Notes: generated from the letters alone by a model not told the origin. Positions 1 to 9,117 are shown, numbered from the stretch's first letter. The stretch is DNA of 64,000 nt from Paenibacillus harenae DSM 16969 (GCF_000422465.1 NZ_AULV01000021.1:1-64000); one strand, 5' to 3'. Program-made: numbers and translations.

Positions 1-138
1 CATACATCCGGCAGACAAACAGCTAAAGTTCAGCAGCAATTTCTTTCGTATCCGGTTTTCAGGGCGCAAGCGCCTTGAAGGATAAAGGCTTGAATCTTTT
101 CTGAAGTTATTCAGAAAGCGATTCAGCGAATATCCCCG
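1..138 (+). other. 23S-5S rRNA internal spacer
   Basis: Non-coding stretch leading straight into the 5S gene. It contains two small stem-loops (about 58-79, around GGCGC/GCGCC, and 98-117, around TTTCTGA/TTCAGAAA). No end of 23S rRNA could be recognised, so the 23S gene should lie just left of the window. Inferred from position. Confidence 0.6.
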
Positions 139-255
139 TTTGGTGGCGATGGCGGAGGGGAACCACGCGTTCCCATACCGAACACGACCGTTAAGCCCTC
201 CAGCGCCAATGGTACTTAGACCGCAGGGTCTTGGGAGAGTAGGACGTCGCCAAGC
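139..255 (+). rRNA. rrf: 5S ribosomal RNA
   Basis: About 117 nt with the conserved bacterial 5S landmarks: TGGTGGCGAT at the 5' end, the CCCATACCGAACACG loop, GTTAAGC and the closing GAGAGTAGGACG. The 5' and 3' ends pair (TTGGTGGCGA with TCGCCAAGC). Precursor processing is expected to need RNase M5, encoded at 13194-13745 in this window. Ends are placed by comparison with the B. subtilis 5S and may be off by one or two bases. Confidence 0.95.
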
Positions 256-261
256 ACGAAT

Positions 262-292
262 AACCTATCGCATAATTGCGGTAGGTTTTTTG
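262..292 (+). terminator. rRNA operon terminator
   Basis: A 10-bp stem (AACCTATCGC with GCGGTAGGTT, one G-U pair) with a 6-nt loop is followed by a T-rich run. It lies 6 bases after the 5S gene and ends the rRNA transcript. Confidence 0.9.
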
Positions 293-349
293 TTGTGTTT
301 AGGGATAAGCTAAGCCGCAAGGTCCCATACCTCAAGGGTTAGAGGATTA

Positions 350-385
350 AGCTCTTAGACGCTCCTTAAGAGCGATCTAAGAGCT
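350..385. repeat. inverted repeat between 5S and the minus-strand gene
   Basis: AGCTCTTAG (350-358) pairs with CTAAGAGCT (377-385), with an inner CGCTC/GAGCG stem. It sits directly downstream of the minus-strand ORF and could end its transcript, but there is no clear U-tract on that strand. Confidence 0.5.
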
Positions 386-390
386 TCTGA

Positions 391-921
391 TTATCTTCTG
401 TAATAGGACGCTTCCCTGGCTTGCAGTCGCAGCACGCCGTCATTCCGCTCTTTACGGAACGCGAATGATAAAAGAAGCCTTGGGATCAGGAGCCATAAAT
501 GCCAGCCCGCGATACTGATCATCAACGATTCCTGGATCCATGGATAAAGCAGGGCAATCGCACAAAGGCCGATCCAGAATAAATGGCGGTGAACCCTGCG
601 AAACAGCAGAAGTTTGATATCGTTGGCTGGCTTGAAGCCAATCCAGGGGGGAATAATTCGCCATACCCATTTTCGATCGGCAGCTTCATCAACGCGAATG
701 AATGTAAGCAATAAGATTACAAGATGAATGACTTGAACGACTGCGAAGCCAAATAACCAGGAAAACAACCCGTCCATCTCGTACATAAGCATTTGAAAGG
801 CAAGCAATATAGCTGCGATTAGTAAGTGACTATGAATAAGCTCTGTGCGAATCACTTTCCGTTTTACAAGCTGATATTGATAAACAGTTGCATTTTTTTG
901 ATCGGATAAAGGCTGGCGCAT
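391..921 (-). CDS. multi-pass membrane protein of unknown function
   Basis: I do not recognise this 176-residue protein. It has four hydrophobic stretches (about residues 33-47, 52-75, 112-128 and 132-154) and a basic C-terminal tail, so it is probably a small integral membrane protein with a basic cytoplasmic end. The reading frame is open up to position 1035. I chose the ATG at 921 because AGGAAGG lies about 10 bases upstream of it, whereas the farther starts (987, 1035) have poor ribosome binding sites. It is transcribed toward the rRNA operon and divergently from csfB. It is one of the few minus-strand genes here, and B. subtilis has no counterpart at this position. Confidence 0.6.
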   Translation of the reverse strand: MRQPLSDQKNATVYQYQLVKRKVIRTELIHSHLLIAAILLAFQMLMYEMDGLFSWLFGFAVVQVIHLVILLLTFIRVDEAADRKWVWRIIPPWIGFKPANDIKLLLFRRVHRHLFWIGLCAIALLYPWIQESLMISIAGWHLWLLIPRLLLSFAFRKERNDGVLRLQAREASYYRR

Positions 922-1088
922 CCGTGTACGTCCTTCCTGACGGTAATGATGGAACTCTATACCATTATATCGGTATTTGCTCGGCATCTCTCCATAGAGG
1001 CCTTGAAACAATTTGTTGCAGCATTCAGTAACCATTAGCCCGCATGCTGCATACGATATATAAATATTTGAAATGGGCTATGAAACAA

Positions 1089-1118
1089 GTATAAAACGAT
1101 AGATTATGTGCCATAATA
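1089..1118 (+). promoter_or_regulatory. sigma-F/sigma-G type promoter of csfB
   Basis: GTATA (1089-1093) and CATAATA (1112-1118) are separated by 18 bp. This matches the forespore consensus GHATR-N18-CATWHTA closely. B. subtilis csfB is forespore-expressed, which fits. Confidence 0.75.
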
Positions 1119-1156
1119 GTAGCAATATAGGAAAGCGTAAGAAAGCGGGGATTGCT

Positions 1157-1369
1157 ATGGAAGAGAATCATGAGCTCCAAAATCATGAACATTATAATCA
1201 TTGTATCATTTGCGATCAGCTTAAGGCGGAAGGGCAAGGAATTCGAATTGTTTCCGGATTTATATGCGAGACGTGTGAGGAAGAAATGGTTCGGACCGAT
1301 GTGAGGGATGACAAATATCCTTTTTTCATCCACCAAATGAAGCAAATATTTTTAGAAAAAAATGCATGA
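1157..1369 (+). CDS. csfB: anti-sigma factor Gin (CsfB), inhibitor of sigma-G
   Basis: A 70-residue protein of the Gin family. It blocks premature activity of the late forespore factor sigma-G (and sigma-E in B. subtilis) during sporulation. Two CxxC pairs, CIIC (about residues 16-19) and CETC (about 37-40), form the family's zinc site, followed by the conserved EEEMVRTDVRDDKY segment. The ATG at 1157 was preferred over an in-frame ATG at 1106 because the shorter form matches the family length and has GCGGGG upstream. In B. subtilis csfB also follows an rRNA operon. The forespore-type promoter at 1089 supports regulation by sigma-F. Confidence 0.9.
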   Translation: MEENHELQNHEHYNHCIICDQLKAEGQGIRIVSGFICETCEEEMVRTDVRDDKYPFFIHQMKQIFLEKNA

Positions 1370-1402
1370 GCGGTTTCTGGCGACAGAAGCTGCTCTTTTT
1401 TT
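1368..1402 (+). terminator. csfB terminator
   Basis: GAGCGGTTTCTG pairs with CAGAAGCTGCTC across a 4-nt loop, followed by seven T. The stem overlaps the last bases of the csfB stop region. Confidence 0.85.
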
Positions 1403-1474
1403 GACCTTCATATAGGTTACAATAAAGAATATAATTCTCAAGCGGGCGATAACATCGAAAGGAATGTCTTATTC

Positions 1475-2983
1475 ATGAAGCCATTTTTCTCTCCTCTTCT
1501 ACGTGCACTAACCGCACATGCCAAAAACGATCCGGTCAGCTTTCATGTTCCCGGACATCATTATGGACAGGCATTGCAGCAAGAACTGCTGCTGGACGAT
1601 CCGACTAACCATCCGGCTGAATGGTTTTCGTCGATTATGCGGTTGGATGTGACCGAGCTGTCCACGACTGATGATCTGCATCATCCGGAAGCCTCCATCA
1701 TGGAAGCGCAGCAGCTAGCCGCACGAACGTTTGGCGCGGAAGAGACTTTTTTTCTGGTTGGAGGCAGCACTTCAGGCAATCTTTCATTATTCCTGGCTAT
1801 TTGTAACCCTGGAGACATCGTCATCGTGCAGCGTAACGTCCATAAGTCGGTTATAAACGGGTTAAAGCTTGCAGGGGCATCCGCTGTCTTCTTAAGTCCG
1901 CAGATTGATCTGCATACCGGCCTGGCCTTGATTCCGACGGAAGGACAGATAGAAGAGGCGCTAATACGATACCCGGAAGCCAAGGCGGTTTTCCTATCGA
2001 ACCCGAATTATTACGGAATGGGTATGAGTATAAGGCCCTACGCAGAGCTCGTTCATCGGTATTATAAACCTCTCATTGTAGATGAGGCGCATGGCGCTCA
2101 CTACGGCTTCCACCCGCATCTGCCCCAATCCGCGCTTGCGGCAGGCGCAGATGCGGTTGTGCAATCCGCACACAAAACCTTGCCCGCATTAACGATGGGG
2201 GCGATGCTTCACGTTCAGGGGGATAGAGTACAACGAGACCGGCTTCGCCAGGCCCTGGCCATACTCCAGAGCTCAAGCCCTTCCTTTCCGATTCTGGCGT
2301 CCCTGGATATTTCCCGAGCAATGATTGATGCGCTTGGAAGCCAATTATTTGAACAAAGCTTGACCGCTGCAGCATCCTTTCGTAAATGGTTAGATCGGCA
2401 TTCATCCGTTATTAAAGAGATGGCTAATAAGGAAAACCAGGATACAACTCCATTTGCCGATCCTCTTCGGATTGTGCTTTACGATAGCAGTGACCGGCTC
2501 TCCGGCTTTGAACTGCAGCGTTGGCTCGAGAAGTATGGTTGTTTTGCGGAAATGGCTGATCCTCGCTATACGGTGCTCATATTTGGTATTAATATCTCAC
2601 AAAAGGACATTCTCAAGCTTCAGCAAGCAATAATAAAGATAACTTGTTTAATAGAGAAAAAAGCGGAAGCCTGCGCGTCTTCATCGGCTAAAGCAAGAAC
2701 ATTCTCAGATAGTTATACAAAGCAAAGGATCTCCGAACCCGTTTCGTTCGCAAGGGAACGGTTTACGCATACCCGTATTCGCATAGAGCTCGATCAAGCC
2801 GAACAAAGAATAGCTGCCGAGATGGTGGTACCTTATCCGCCGGGCATTGCGATTTTGTATCCGGGAGAGGTTATCACGTCAAGCGTCATTGAGCAAATAA
2901 AAGAGCTGTCGACACTAGGCGCAAAATTTCAAGGAGCAGCTGATCCTTCAATGGCTAAGATCGAGGTTTATGAAACCAATTGA
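1475..2983 (+). CDS. Orn/Lys/Arg decarboxylase family PLP enzyme (YaaO-like)
   Basis: A 502-residue fold-type I PLP enzyme related to B. subtilis YaaO and to arginine/lysine decarboxylases. The PLP-lysine motif SAHKTLPALTMGA is at about residues 230-242, preceded by VDEAHGAHYG at about 193-202, which holds the PLP-contacting Asp. The C-terminal 120 residues match the small decarboxylase C-terminal domain (VPYPPGIAILYPGE near 448-461). The likely reaction is decarboxylation of a basic amino acid toward polyamines; the exact substrate cannot be read from sequence. The start is ATG with AAAGGAATG upstream. The xpaC and yaaN genes found next to yaaO in B. subtilis are absent. Confidence 0.85.
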   Translation: MKPFFSPLLRALTAHAKNDPVSFHVPGHHYGQALQQELLLDDPTNHPAEWFSSIMRLDVTELSTTDDLHHPEASIMEAQQLAARTFGAEETFFLVGGSTSGNLSLFLAICNPGDIVIVQRNVHKSVINGLKLAGASAVFLSPQIDLHTGLALIPTEGQIEEALIRYPEAKAVFLSNPNYYGMGMSIRPYAELVHRYYKPLIVDEAHGAHYGFHPHLPQSALAAGADAVVQSAHKTLPALTMGAMLHVQGDRVQRDRLRQALAILQSSSPSFPILASLDISRAMIDALGSQLFEQSLTAAASFRKWLDRHSSVIKEMANKENQDTTPFADPLRIVLYDSSDRLSGFELQRWLEKYGCFAEMADPRYTVLIFGINISQKDILKLQQAIIKITCLIEKKAEACASSSAKARTFSDSYTKQRISEPVSFARERFTHTRIRIELDQAEQRIAAEMVVPYPPGIAILYPGEVITSSVIEQIKELSTLGAKFQGAADPSMAKIEVYETN

Positions 2984-3008
2984 TCGCCGATCATGCGACA
3001 ATTGTTGA

Positions 3009-3037
3009 TTGTACAAGATAAGCCGCTTTGTTAAGAT
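3009..3037 (+). promoter_or_regulatory. candidate sigma-A promoter for tmk
   Basis: TTGTAC (3009-3014), a 17-bp spacer and TAAGAT (3032-3037), ending 45 bases before the tmk start. Moderate match only. Confidence 0.45.
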
Positions 3038-3081
3038 AGAGAAAAGATTTGATTAACTTATACGTTAGGGGAAGTACAAGA

Positions 3082-3738
3082 TTGAAAAAAGGTGTTTTCA
3101 TTACCATAGAAGGCGGCGAGGGAGCCGGCAAATCGACACTGATTGAACAGCTTTCGAATACAATGATTCAAAAGGGCAGATTGGTTATGACGACTAGAGA
3201 GCCCGGGGGAATACCGATCGCTGAACAAATTCGCTCCGTTATTTTAGATCGCGGCAATATAACGATGGATGCCCGCACGGAAGCGCTGTTATATGCGGCT
3301 GCCCGAAGACAGCATTTGGTCGAGAAGGTCGTTCCTGCACTGGAGAAAGGCACGCATGTCATATGCGACCGCTTCGTCGACAGCAGCCTGGCATATCAAG
3401 GGTATGCCCGGGGGCTTGGCATGGATGAGGTATGGGCCATTAACAGCTTCGCGATTCAGAACCTGATGCCCGATCTGACGATTTATATGGACGCAAGTCC
3501 GGAAATCGGTCTTTCGCGTATCAAACAATCGGCAGAGAGGGAAGTTAACCGGCTGGACCTGGAGAAGCGCTCCTTCCATGAGCGAGTGCGTGAAGGCTAT
3601 ATGCAGCTATTAAAAAAGCATCCGGATCGAATCGTGCTGATTAATGCCGAACAAAGTCCTGAAAAGGTTTTTTGTGATGTTTTAACGGTGATTGAACAAC
3701 GTTTTGCAGGATTTTTTGCAACCGATGTCAAATCTTAA
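3082..3738 (+). CDS. tmk: thymidylate kinase
   Basis: A 218-residue dTMP kinase that makes dTDP for DNA synthesis. The P-loop GGEGAGKST is at about residues 10-18, the DR(F/Y) motif is in [13 protein letters not shown] (about 96-108), and the lid follows with [17 protein letters not shown] chose TTG at 3082 because GGGGAAG lies 7 bases upstream and the protein then begins [14 protein letters not shown], as the family does; an upstream in-frame TTG at 3049 would add 11 unsupported residues. It heads a cluster tmk-darA-yaaR-holB as in B. subtilis, joining nucleotide synthesis to the replication clamp loader. Confidence 0.95.
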   Translation: MKKGVFITIEGGEGAGKSTLIEQLSNTMIQKGRLVMTTREPGGIPIAEQIRSVILDRGNITMDARTEALLYAAARRQHLVEKVVPALEKGTHVICDRFVDSSLAYQGYARGLGMDEVWAINSFAIQNLMPDLTIYMDASPEIGLSRIKQSAEREVNRLDLEKRSFHERVREGYMQLLKKHPDRIVLINAEQSPEKVFCDVLTVIEQRFAGFFATDVKS

Positions 3739-3767
3739 TAGATGGACCCATCACTAAAGTAATATGA

Positions 3768-4142
<375 letters not shown>

Positions 4143-4158
4143 TTGGGCGTGACTAAAG

Positions 4159-4602
4159 ATGAAGATTGATCAGGGCTTCCGACCGCTGGGGCAAAGTCGC
4201 TCAGGCAATGACGCGGGGTCGAAGCAGGTACAGCATAGAAGCTTCGCCGAGGTCATGGTACAGCAGGACGCAAACCGGACGCAGGAGCAGCTTCAGCAGA
4301 AGCTGCAGGACATTCATAGACAAGGCGACCGGCTGGCGAGAACGATGACGGTTCGCGAGCTGAAGCTGTACCGCCAGATGATCAAACATTTCTTGGAGGA
4401 AACGATTAGACGAGGCGTCGTTCTGAAGGAAGTGAAAGGCTTCGATCGCAGAGGACGGATGAAACGTTATAAGCTGCTTGACGAAATTGACGAGACGCTC
4501 GTATCGATGGCCGATGATCTGCTCGACAGTGAGCAGGGAAGAATAGAACTGCTGAACAAAATTGGCGAAATACGAGGACTGCTTATCAATTTATTGTTCT
4601 AA
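4159..4602 (+). CDS. yaaR: YaaR family protein (DUF327)
   Basis: A 147-residue soluble protein of the YaaR/DUF327 family. Its function is not established. The sequence is largely helical and charged, with a Gln-rich N-terminal third (about residues 25-50). The conserved VRELKLYRQMIKHFLEETIRRGVVLKE segment is read at about 65-91. It starts 16 bases after darA with a weak ribosome binding site (GGGCG), so translation may be partly coupled. Confidence 0.85.
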   Translation: MKIDQGFRPLGQSRSGNDAGSKQVQHRSFAEVMVQQDANRTQEQLQQKLQDIHRQGDRLARTMTVRELKLYRQMIKHFLEETIRRGVVLKEVKGFDRRGRMKRYKLLDEIDETLVSMADDLLDSEQGRIELLNKIGEIRGLLINLLF

Positions 4603-4636
4603 ATAAAGGGAGAGCAGGGAAAGGTTAGGAGTCGTT

Positions 4637-5614
4637 ATGAGCCTTGAACAAATTGCCGGGCAATGGAAGGCGCAGCGTATATTAAAGCATGCCCTGCAAA
4701 GCGGCAAAATCTCTCATGCTTATTTATTTAACGGGCCATCGGGCACTGGCAGAATGGCGATGGCTCGGGCGTTTGCCAAAGCGCTGTTCTGTACGGCAAA
4801 CGGTGATGATGCTTGCGGGGTATGCCTGGAGTGCCGGAAGTTCGAGCATGGCAACCAGACCGATTTAACGACGATTGCGCCGGAAGGACAATCCATCAAA
4901 ATAGATCAAATCCGCGAACTGCAGCGTGATTTCTCTTATCGCAACAGCGGTACGAAGCGTAAAATCTATATGATCGAGCAGGCAGATAAGATGACGCTTC
5001 AAGCTGCGAACAGCTTGCTTAAATTTTTGGAGGAGCCGGTATCGCCGGTCGTTGCCATTCTGTTAACCGATAATGGACAAGCAGTTCTGCCAACGATACG
5101 ATCCCGTACGCAGTGGGTCCCTTTTCTGCCAATGCCGCCGGAAAACATGCTCCAAAAGCTTGTAGCAGAGGGAGCGCCTCCCACATTGGCTCGAACGGTT
5201 GTTCAATTAACGTCGGGACTTACCGGTGCTAGAGAATTTCTCCAGCAGAATCAGTTTGCAGAAATCAGAAACCTAGTGATACAATTAGGCAAGGAGAGTT
5301 TGACCCGATTCACCGCGGCGATGATCACTGCCCAGCAACAGCTGTTTAAGACAGACTTAGTCGAACATATTCAATTGCTGTTGTCGTTGTTAGTTATTTG
5401 GTTTAAAGATTTGATACAGTTCCAAGCCGGCAGGCAGGACAACATCGTTTTTATAGATCAGTTGGAATGGATAAGCAAGCACGCCTTTAATCGATCGATT
5501 CCGCAGTGGGTGTGCTGCATGGAGCATACGCTCGAAGCGGGTAAGCGTATGCGTGCGAATGTGACGCCTCAGCTTGCTTTTGAGCAACTATTGGTAAACC
5601 TACAGGAGGGCTAA
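4637..5614 (+). CDS. holB: DNA polymerase III subunit delta' (clamp loader)
   Basis: A 325-residue delta' subunit of the replicative clamp loader. The zinc-binding cysteines are clear (CTANGDDACGVCLEC, about residues 51-65). The P-loop position reads GPSGTGRMAM, without the Lys-Ser/Thr needed for ATP hydrolysis, as expected for delta', which is not an ATPase. The sensor-like SRC motif reads SRT (about residue 156). Start ATG with AGGAG 6 bases upstream. It follows yaaR and precedes ricT by 3 bases, so the two are probably co-translated. Confidence 0.93.
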   Translation: MSLEQIAGQWKAQRILKHALQSGKISHAYLFNGPSGTGRMAMARAFAKALFCTANGDDACGVCLECRKFEHGNQTDLTTIAPEGQSIKIDQIRELQRDFSYRNSGTKRKIYMIEQADKMTLQAANSLLKFLEEPVSPVVAILLTDNGQAVLPTIRSRTQWVPFLPMPPENMLQKLVAEGAPPTLARTVVQLTSGLTGAREFLQQNQFAEIRNLVIQLGKESLTRFTAAMITAQQQLFKTDLVEHIQLLLSLLVIWFKDLIQFQAGRQDNIVFIDQLEWISKHAFNRSIPQWVCCMEHTLEAGKRMRANVTPQLAFEQLLVNLQEG

Positions 5615-5617
5615 TCC

Positions 5618-6421
5618 TTGTATAATGTCATCGGTGTCCGCTTCAAGAAAGCGGGCAAGATCTATTACTTTGATCCGGTCGAGCATCCCGTGGACAAGGA
5701 GCAACATGTTATTGTTGAAACCGCGCGCGGTATCGAATACGGTAAAGTGGTGGTGGGACAGAAGCAAGTCGGTGAATCGGATGTCGTCCTTCCTCTCAAG
5801 AAAGTAATTCGAATTGCAAGCAATGCCGATGCGAAGATCGTCGAAGAAAATCGTTCGGCAGCGAAGAATGCATTTGGAACTTGTCTTGAAAAGATTAAAA
5901 GTCATCAGCTCCGCATGAAGCTGGTAGACGTCGAGTTTACGTTTGACCGCAACAAAATTATTTTTTACTTTACGGCCGAAGGCAGAGTCGATTTCCGCGA
6001 GCTGGTGAAGGATTTAGCCAGCGTGTTCCGTACCCGAATTGAGCTTCGTCAGATCGGTGTTCGGGATGAGGCGAAGATGCTTGGCGGAATTGGCCCTTGC
6101 GGACGAGTGCTTTGCTGCTCTTCGTGGCTTGGTGATTTTGAACCTGTCTCAATCAAGATGGCAAAGGATCAGAATCTATCGCTTAATCCGACGAAGATAT
6201 CCGGGTTATGCGGACGTCTTATGTGCTGCTTGAAGTTTGAGCATGACAATTACGAGAGCGTTCGAGAAGAGCTGCCGGCTATCGGCAAGATCGTTATCAC
6301 CTCTTACGGTGAAGGCAAAGTGACAGGCATTAACACATCCACCAAGAGCGTGTATGTGCAATTATTTGATATACCAGGTAAACCGAAAGAACTGCCGATG
6401 GATGACGTGGTCATCAAGTAA
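5618..6421 (+). CDS. ricT: RicT/YaaT, regulatory iron-sulfur protein of the RNase Y-associated Ric complex
   Basis: A 267-residue PSP1-domain protein. With RicA and RicF it forms a complex carrying [4Fe-4S] clusters that modulates RNase Y mRNA maturation and, in B. subtilis, sporulation, competence and biofilm formation. The cysteine signatures [14 protein letters not shown] ([15 protein letters not shown], about 158-172) and [11 protein letters not shown] (about 198-208) are intact. The start is TTG, with AGGAGGG 7 bases upstream. It lies immediately after holB. Confidence 0.93.
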   Translation: MYNVIGVRFKKAGKIYYFDPVEHPVDKEQHVIVETARGIEYGKVVVGQKQVGESDVVLPLKKVIRIASNADAKIVEENRSAAKNAFGTCLEKIKSHQLRMKLVDVEFTFDRNKIIFYFTAEGRVDFRELVKDLASVFRTRIELRQIGVRDEAKMLGGIGPCGRVLCCSSWLGDFEPVSIKMAKDQNLSLNPTKISGLCGRLMCCLKFEHDNYESVREELPAIGKIVITSYGEGKVTGINTSTKSVYVQLFDIPGKPKELPMDDVVIK

Positions 6422-6483
6422 GGCAGAGTGCGATTCTCACGGGTGAGGTAACACACTCACGCTTGAAGCTCTGGGGTGGGAAC

Positions 6484-6891
6484 TTGGAGAAGAAAGATAT
6501 TTTCGTACAAATGGACGAGTTGGATATTCGCGTAGGTGCCATTCATACCGAATTAGGCGCTTTGAAGCAGAAGGTGAAAGAGCTGCTTGAAGACAATAAG
6601 CGTCTAAGCGAGGAAAACGATCAGCTGCGTCAGCTGTTTAAGAGAGAAGCCGAGCTTGATCGTAAGGTCGTAAGCGCAAGCGCTCCGGCGAAGAGAAAGA
6701 TAGCCGAAGCGGGTCATGAGTCGCCGGCCGTCTCCACCGACGCTTTGACTGAATCGGGTGTCGCGATTGGGGAAGGCCATGATAATTTAACCCGCTTGTA
6801 TCATGAAGGATTCCACATATGCAACGTGTATTACGGGCATTTGCGGACGGAAGGTGACTGCTTATTCTGTTTATCCTTTCTAAATAAATAA
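6484..6891 (+). CDS. yabA: replication initiation control protein YabA
   Basis: A 135-residue negative regulator of DNA replication initiation that binds DnaA and the DnaN clamp. The N-terminal half is a leucine-zipper coiled coil (about residues 15-60, with [17 protein letters not shown]). The C-terminal zinc motif is [21 protein letters not shown] chose TTG at 6484, just after GGGGTGGG, because the product then aligns with B. subtilis YabA. A TTG at 6463 would add seven residues. The linker between the two domains (about 65-95) is poorly conserved. Confidence 0.92.
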   Translation: MEKKDIFVQMDELDIRVGAIHTELGALKQKVKELLEDNKRLSEENDQLRQLFKREAELDRKVVSASAPAKRKIAEAGHESPAVSTDALTESGVAIGEGHDNLTRLYHEGFHICNVYYGHLRTEGDCLFCLSFLNK

Positions 6892-6910
6892 TGGAATCCG
6901 TAACGACAAG

Positions 6911-6942
6911 CCGTCCTTGCTTTATAGGACGGTATTTTTTTT
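6911..6942 (+). terminator. yabA terminator
   Basis: CCGTCCT pairs with AGGACGG across an 8-nt loop, followed by a run of T after GTA. It closes the tmk-to-yabA group. Confidence 0.85.
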
Positions 6943-6972
6943 AAAGAATAGAGCAAAGGAGAGGCGCAGATC

Positions 6973-7689
6973 TTGTCGGAAACGATACAATTAGCCGAGA
7001 ATGAGCGGCTTGACGATTTAATGACGGAATCAGGCTTGAAAATTATACAAAGCCGGGAAGTGTTCAGCTTCTCGCTTGATGCGGTGCTGCTTTCCCGGTT
7101 CGCAAGTATACCAAAGTATGGAAGGATCGCCGACTTGTGTGCGGGGAACGGCGTAATTCCTCTTCTGCTCTCCGATAAAACGCAAGCACGAATCGATGCT
7201 GTCGAAATTCAGCCGCGACTCGCGGATATGGCGCGAAGAAGCGTAACGCTAAATGGCTTATCCGGGCAAATAACGATCATTGAGCAGGATTTGCGAATAT
7301 ATCCAAAGCTTGCCGGCAATGGCGTGTACGACGCCGTTACGGTGAATCCTCCGTATATGCCGGTTACTGCAGGGGATCAGAATGAGAATGAGCATTATGC
7401 GATTGCGCGGCACGAAATTCATTGTACGCTGGAGGACGTGGCGGAGGCATGCGCCAGACTCGTCCGTCCGGGCGGAAAAGTAGCGATGGTGCACCGTCCG
7501 TCGCGCCTGCTGGATATCGTAGAAACGATGCGCAAATGGCGTCTCGAGCCCAAACGCATGCAATTTGTTCATCCGCATGCTAATGCGGAAGCGAATATGA
7601 TATTAATAGAAGCCATGCGGGATGGAAAACCTGATATTAAGCTTCTTCCGCCGATCATGGTGTATGAGAATGGGGTGCAGATCGTTTGA
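6973..7689 (+). CDS. yabB: TrmN6-like tRNA adenine N6-methyltransferase (YabB)
   Basis: A 238-residue SAM-dependent methylase of the TrmN6/YabB family, expected to methylate A37 of tRNA-Val. SAM motif I is IADLCAGNGVIPLLL (about residues 51-65) and the N6-methylase catalytic motif NPPY is at about 125-128. TTG start with AAAGGAGAGG about 10 bases upstream. The gene overlaps rsmI by 4 bases. The small GIY-YIG gene yazA that separates these two in B. subtilis is missing. Confidence 0.88.
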   Translation: MSETIQLAENERLDDLMTESGLKIIQSREVFSFSLDAVLLSRFASIPKYGRIADLCAGNGVIPLLLSDKTQARIDAVEIQPRLADMARRSVTLNGLSGQITIIEQDLRIYPKLAGNGVYDAVTVNPPYMPVTAGDQNENEHYAIARHEIHCTLEDVAEACARLVRPGGKVAMVHRPSRLLDIVETMRKWRLEPKRMQFVHPHANAEANMILIEAMRDGKPDIKLLPPIMVYENGVQIV

Positions 7690-8570
7690 ATATACAAAAA
7701 AGCTTCTCGGACTCCGCGGAGCAGAGCACAGGCCGTTTATATTTAGTGGCAACGCCGATCGGCAATCTGGAGGATATGACATACCGTGCTATCCGAATGT
7801 TAAGGGAGGTACAGCTTATTGCCGCAGAGGACACAAGGCAGACGCGCAAGCTTCTTTCCCACTTTGAGATTAGTACCCGTATGGTTAGCTATCACGAACA
7901 TAATAAACGGGCGAGCGGACCTGAGCTTATCCGTCTGCTGCTGGAGGGGCAATCGATTGCGCTTGTCAGCGATGCCGGATTGCCTGCCATCTCGGACCCC
8001 GGAGCTGACCTGGTGAAGGAAGCAGTAGAAAATCATATTCCGGTCATTCCGGTTCCTGGCGCCAATGCGGCATTATCCGCCCTTATTATGTCCGGCCTGC
8101 CGACGGACCATTTTCTGTTCGCCGGCTTCCCGCCGCGTGAACGGAAGTCGATTACAAAGTGGCTGGGTGATTTGAAAGGCAGGCAAGAGACGCTGATCTT
8201 CTATGAATCTCCGCATCGAGTTGAAAAAACGTTAAGTGCCCTAATGGAATGCTTAGGTGACCGGTCGATTGCATGCGTGAGAGAGCTGACCAAGCGTCAT
8301 GAAGAAGCTGTTCGCGGACATGTATCGGAATGCATAGCTTGGTTTAACGAGCATCCGCCACTGGGCGAATTTTGCATCGTTGTGGAAGGAATCAGCGAAG
8401 AAGCCGCTGAGGGACAAGCTTCAGACGAAGCGTGGTGGACGGAGCTCGATCTTGCCGCTCATGTGGCGCATTACGAGAAGCAGCAGTTTGACCGCAAGGA
8501 GGCCATCAAGAAAACGGCATTAGACCGCGGACTGCCGAAGCGGGATGTATATAATGAAGTAAACCGATAG
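7686..8570 (+). CDS. rsmI: 16S rRNA C1402 2'-O-ribose methyltransferase RsmI
   Basis: A 294-residue tetrapyrrole-methylase-fold enzyme that methylates the ribose of 16S rRNA C1402 in the decoding centre. The family motifs are present: LVATPIGNLEDMTYRAIRML (about 19-38), EDTRQTRKLL, VSDAGLPAISDPG (about 98-110), and PVPGANAALSALIMSGLP. The start is TTG, overlapping the yabB stop, and translation is probably coupled. No U-rich terminator for this strand is visible after it. Confidence 0.95.
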   Translation: MNIQKSFSDSAEQSTGRLYLVATPIGNLEDMTYRAIRMLREVQLIAAEDTRQTRKLLSHFEISTRMVSYHEHNKRASGPELIRLLLEGQSIALVSDAGLPAISDPGADLVKEAVENHIPVIPVPGANAALSALIMSGLPTDHFLFAGFPPRERKSITKWLGDLKGRQETLIFYESPHRVEKTLSALMECLGDRSIACVRELTKRHEEAVRGHVSECIAWFNEHPPLGEFCIVVEGISEEAAEGQASDEAWWTELDLAAHVAHYEKQQFDRKEAIKKTALDRGLPKRDVYNEVNR

Positions 8571-8593
8571 AGAGCGAATATTTATAAGTTTAG

Positions 8594-8634
8594 GAAAAAA
8601 AGACCTTCCTGGCCGGGTTCTAGCGCAGGAAGGT
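8594..8634 (-). terminator. abrB terminator (minus strand)
   Basis: ACCTTCCTG (8603-8611) pairs with CAGGAAGGT (8626-8634). The A-run at 8594-8602 becomes a U-tract only when read on the minus strand, so the site mainly serves abrB. It may also slow rsmI readthrough. Confidence 0.8.
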
Positions 8635-8696
8635 ATCAAGGAGTATAAAAAAGGTTAGAATTAACAAGTTGATAAGTACAGTATAACCTATTTTTC

Positions 8697-8951
8697 TTAT
8701 TTTGTCACAGGTGTTGGCATTTCCGATAAACAAATATGGCAAACTATTTTTCCTTTGAAGTAGGACACATTCTCGGCATTGCCGCAGAAGATACAAGCAG
8801 GCTCATATTTCTTAAGCATGATGCGCTCGCCGTCTACATAAATCTCAAGCGCGTCTTTCTCGCCAATACCGAGTGTGCGTCGTAATTCAATCGGAATAAC
8901 AACGCGTCCCAGTTCATCAACCTTACGAACAATACCAGTGGATTTCATCAT
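8697..8951 (-). CDS. abrB: transition-state regulator AbrB
   Basis: An 84-residue DNA-binding protein that represses post-exponential genes during growth. The N-terminal swapped-hairpin domain (MKSTGIVRKVDELGRVVIP, about 2-20) is nearly identical to that of SpoVT, encoded at 37720. The C-terminal half has cysteines at CIFC and CHIC, a pair not typical of B. subtilis AbrB, which could bind zinc. GAGGGG precedes the start. A strong promoter lies at 9021-9049, and two Spo0A boxes sit between promoter and start, as in B. subtilis where Spo0A represses abrB. Confidence 0.93.
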   Translation of the reverse strand: MMKSTGIVRKVDELGRVVIPIELRRTLGIGEKDALEIYVDGERIMLKKYEPACIFCGNAENVSYFKGKIVCHICLSEMPTPVTK

Positions 8952-8979
8952 AATCTATCATTGCCCCTCTCAAAATGTT

Positions 8980-8997
8980 GTTCGTCATCGTTCGACA
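8980..8997 (-). promoter_or_regulatory. two Spo0A boxes in the abrB leader
   Basis: Read on the minus strand, TGTCGAA (8991-8997) and TGACGAA (8980-8986) both match the Spo0A box TGNCGAA. They fall about 17-34 bases downstream of the expected abrB start site, equivalent to the repressing 0A boxes of B. subtilis abrB. Confidence 0.75.
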
Positions 8998-9020
8998 TAG
9001 TTTTTACTTTACTGATTACT

Positions 9021-9049
9021 ATAATACCAACCATTACCATAATAGTCAA
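9021..9049 (-). promoter_or_regulatory. abrB sigma-A promoter
   Basis: On the minus strand, TTGACT (9049-9044), a 17-bp spacer and TATTAT (9026-9021). Close to consensus, about 70 bases upstream of the abrB start. Confidence 0.8.
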
Positions 9050-9088
9050 CTGGTAATATTGTTCGCGAAAGCCATTGGTACAGGCAAT

Positions 9089-9117
9089 TTGACTGGCTGT
9101 ATGGGTCCTACTACTTT
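9089..9117 (+). promoter_or_regulatory. candidate promoter of the HD-domain gene
   Basis: TTGACT (9089-9094), a 17-bp spacer and TACTTT (9112-9117). The -35 is good and the -10 is weaker. Spo0A boxes follow immediately downstream. Confidence 0.5.
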
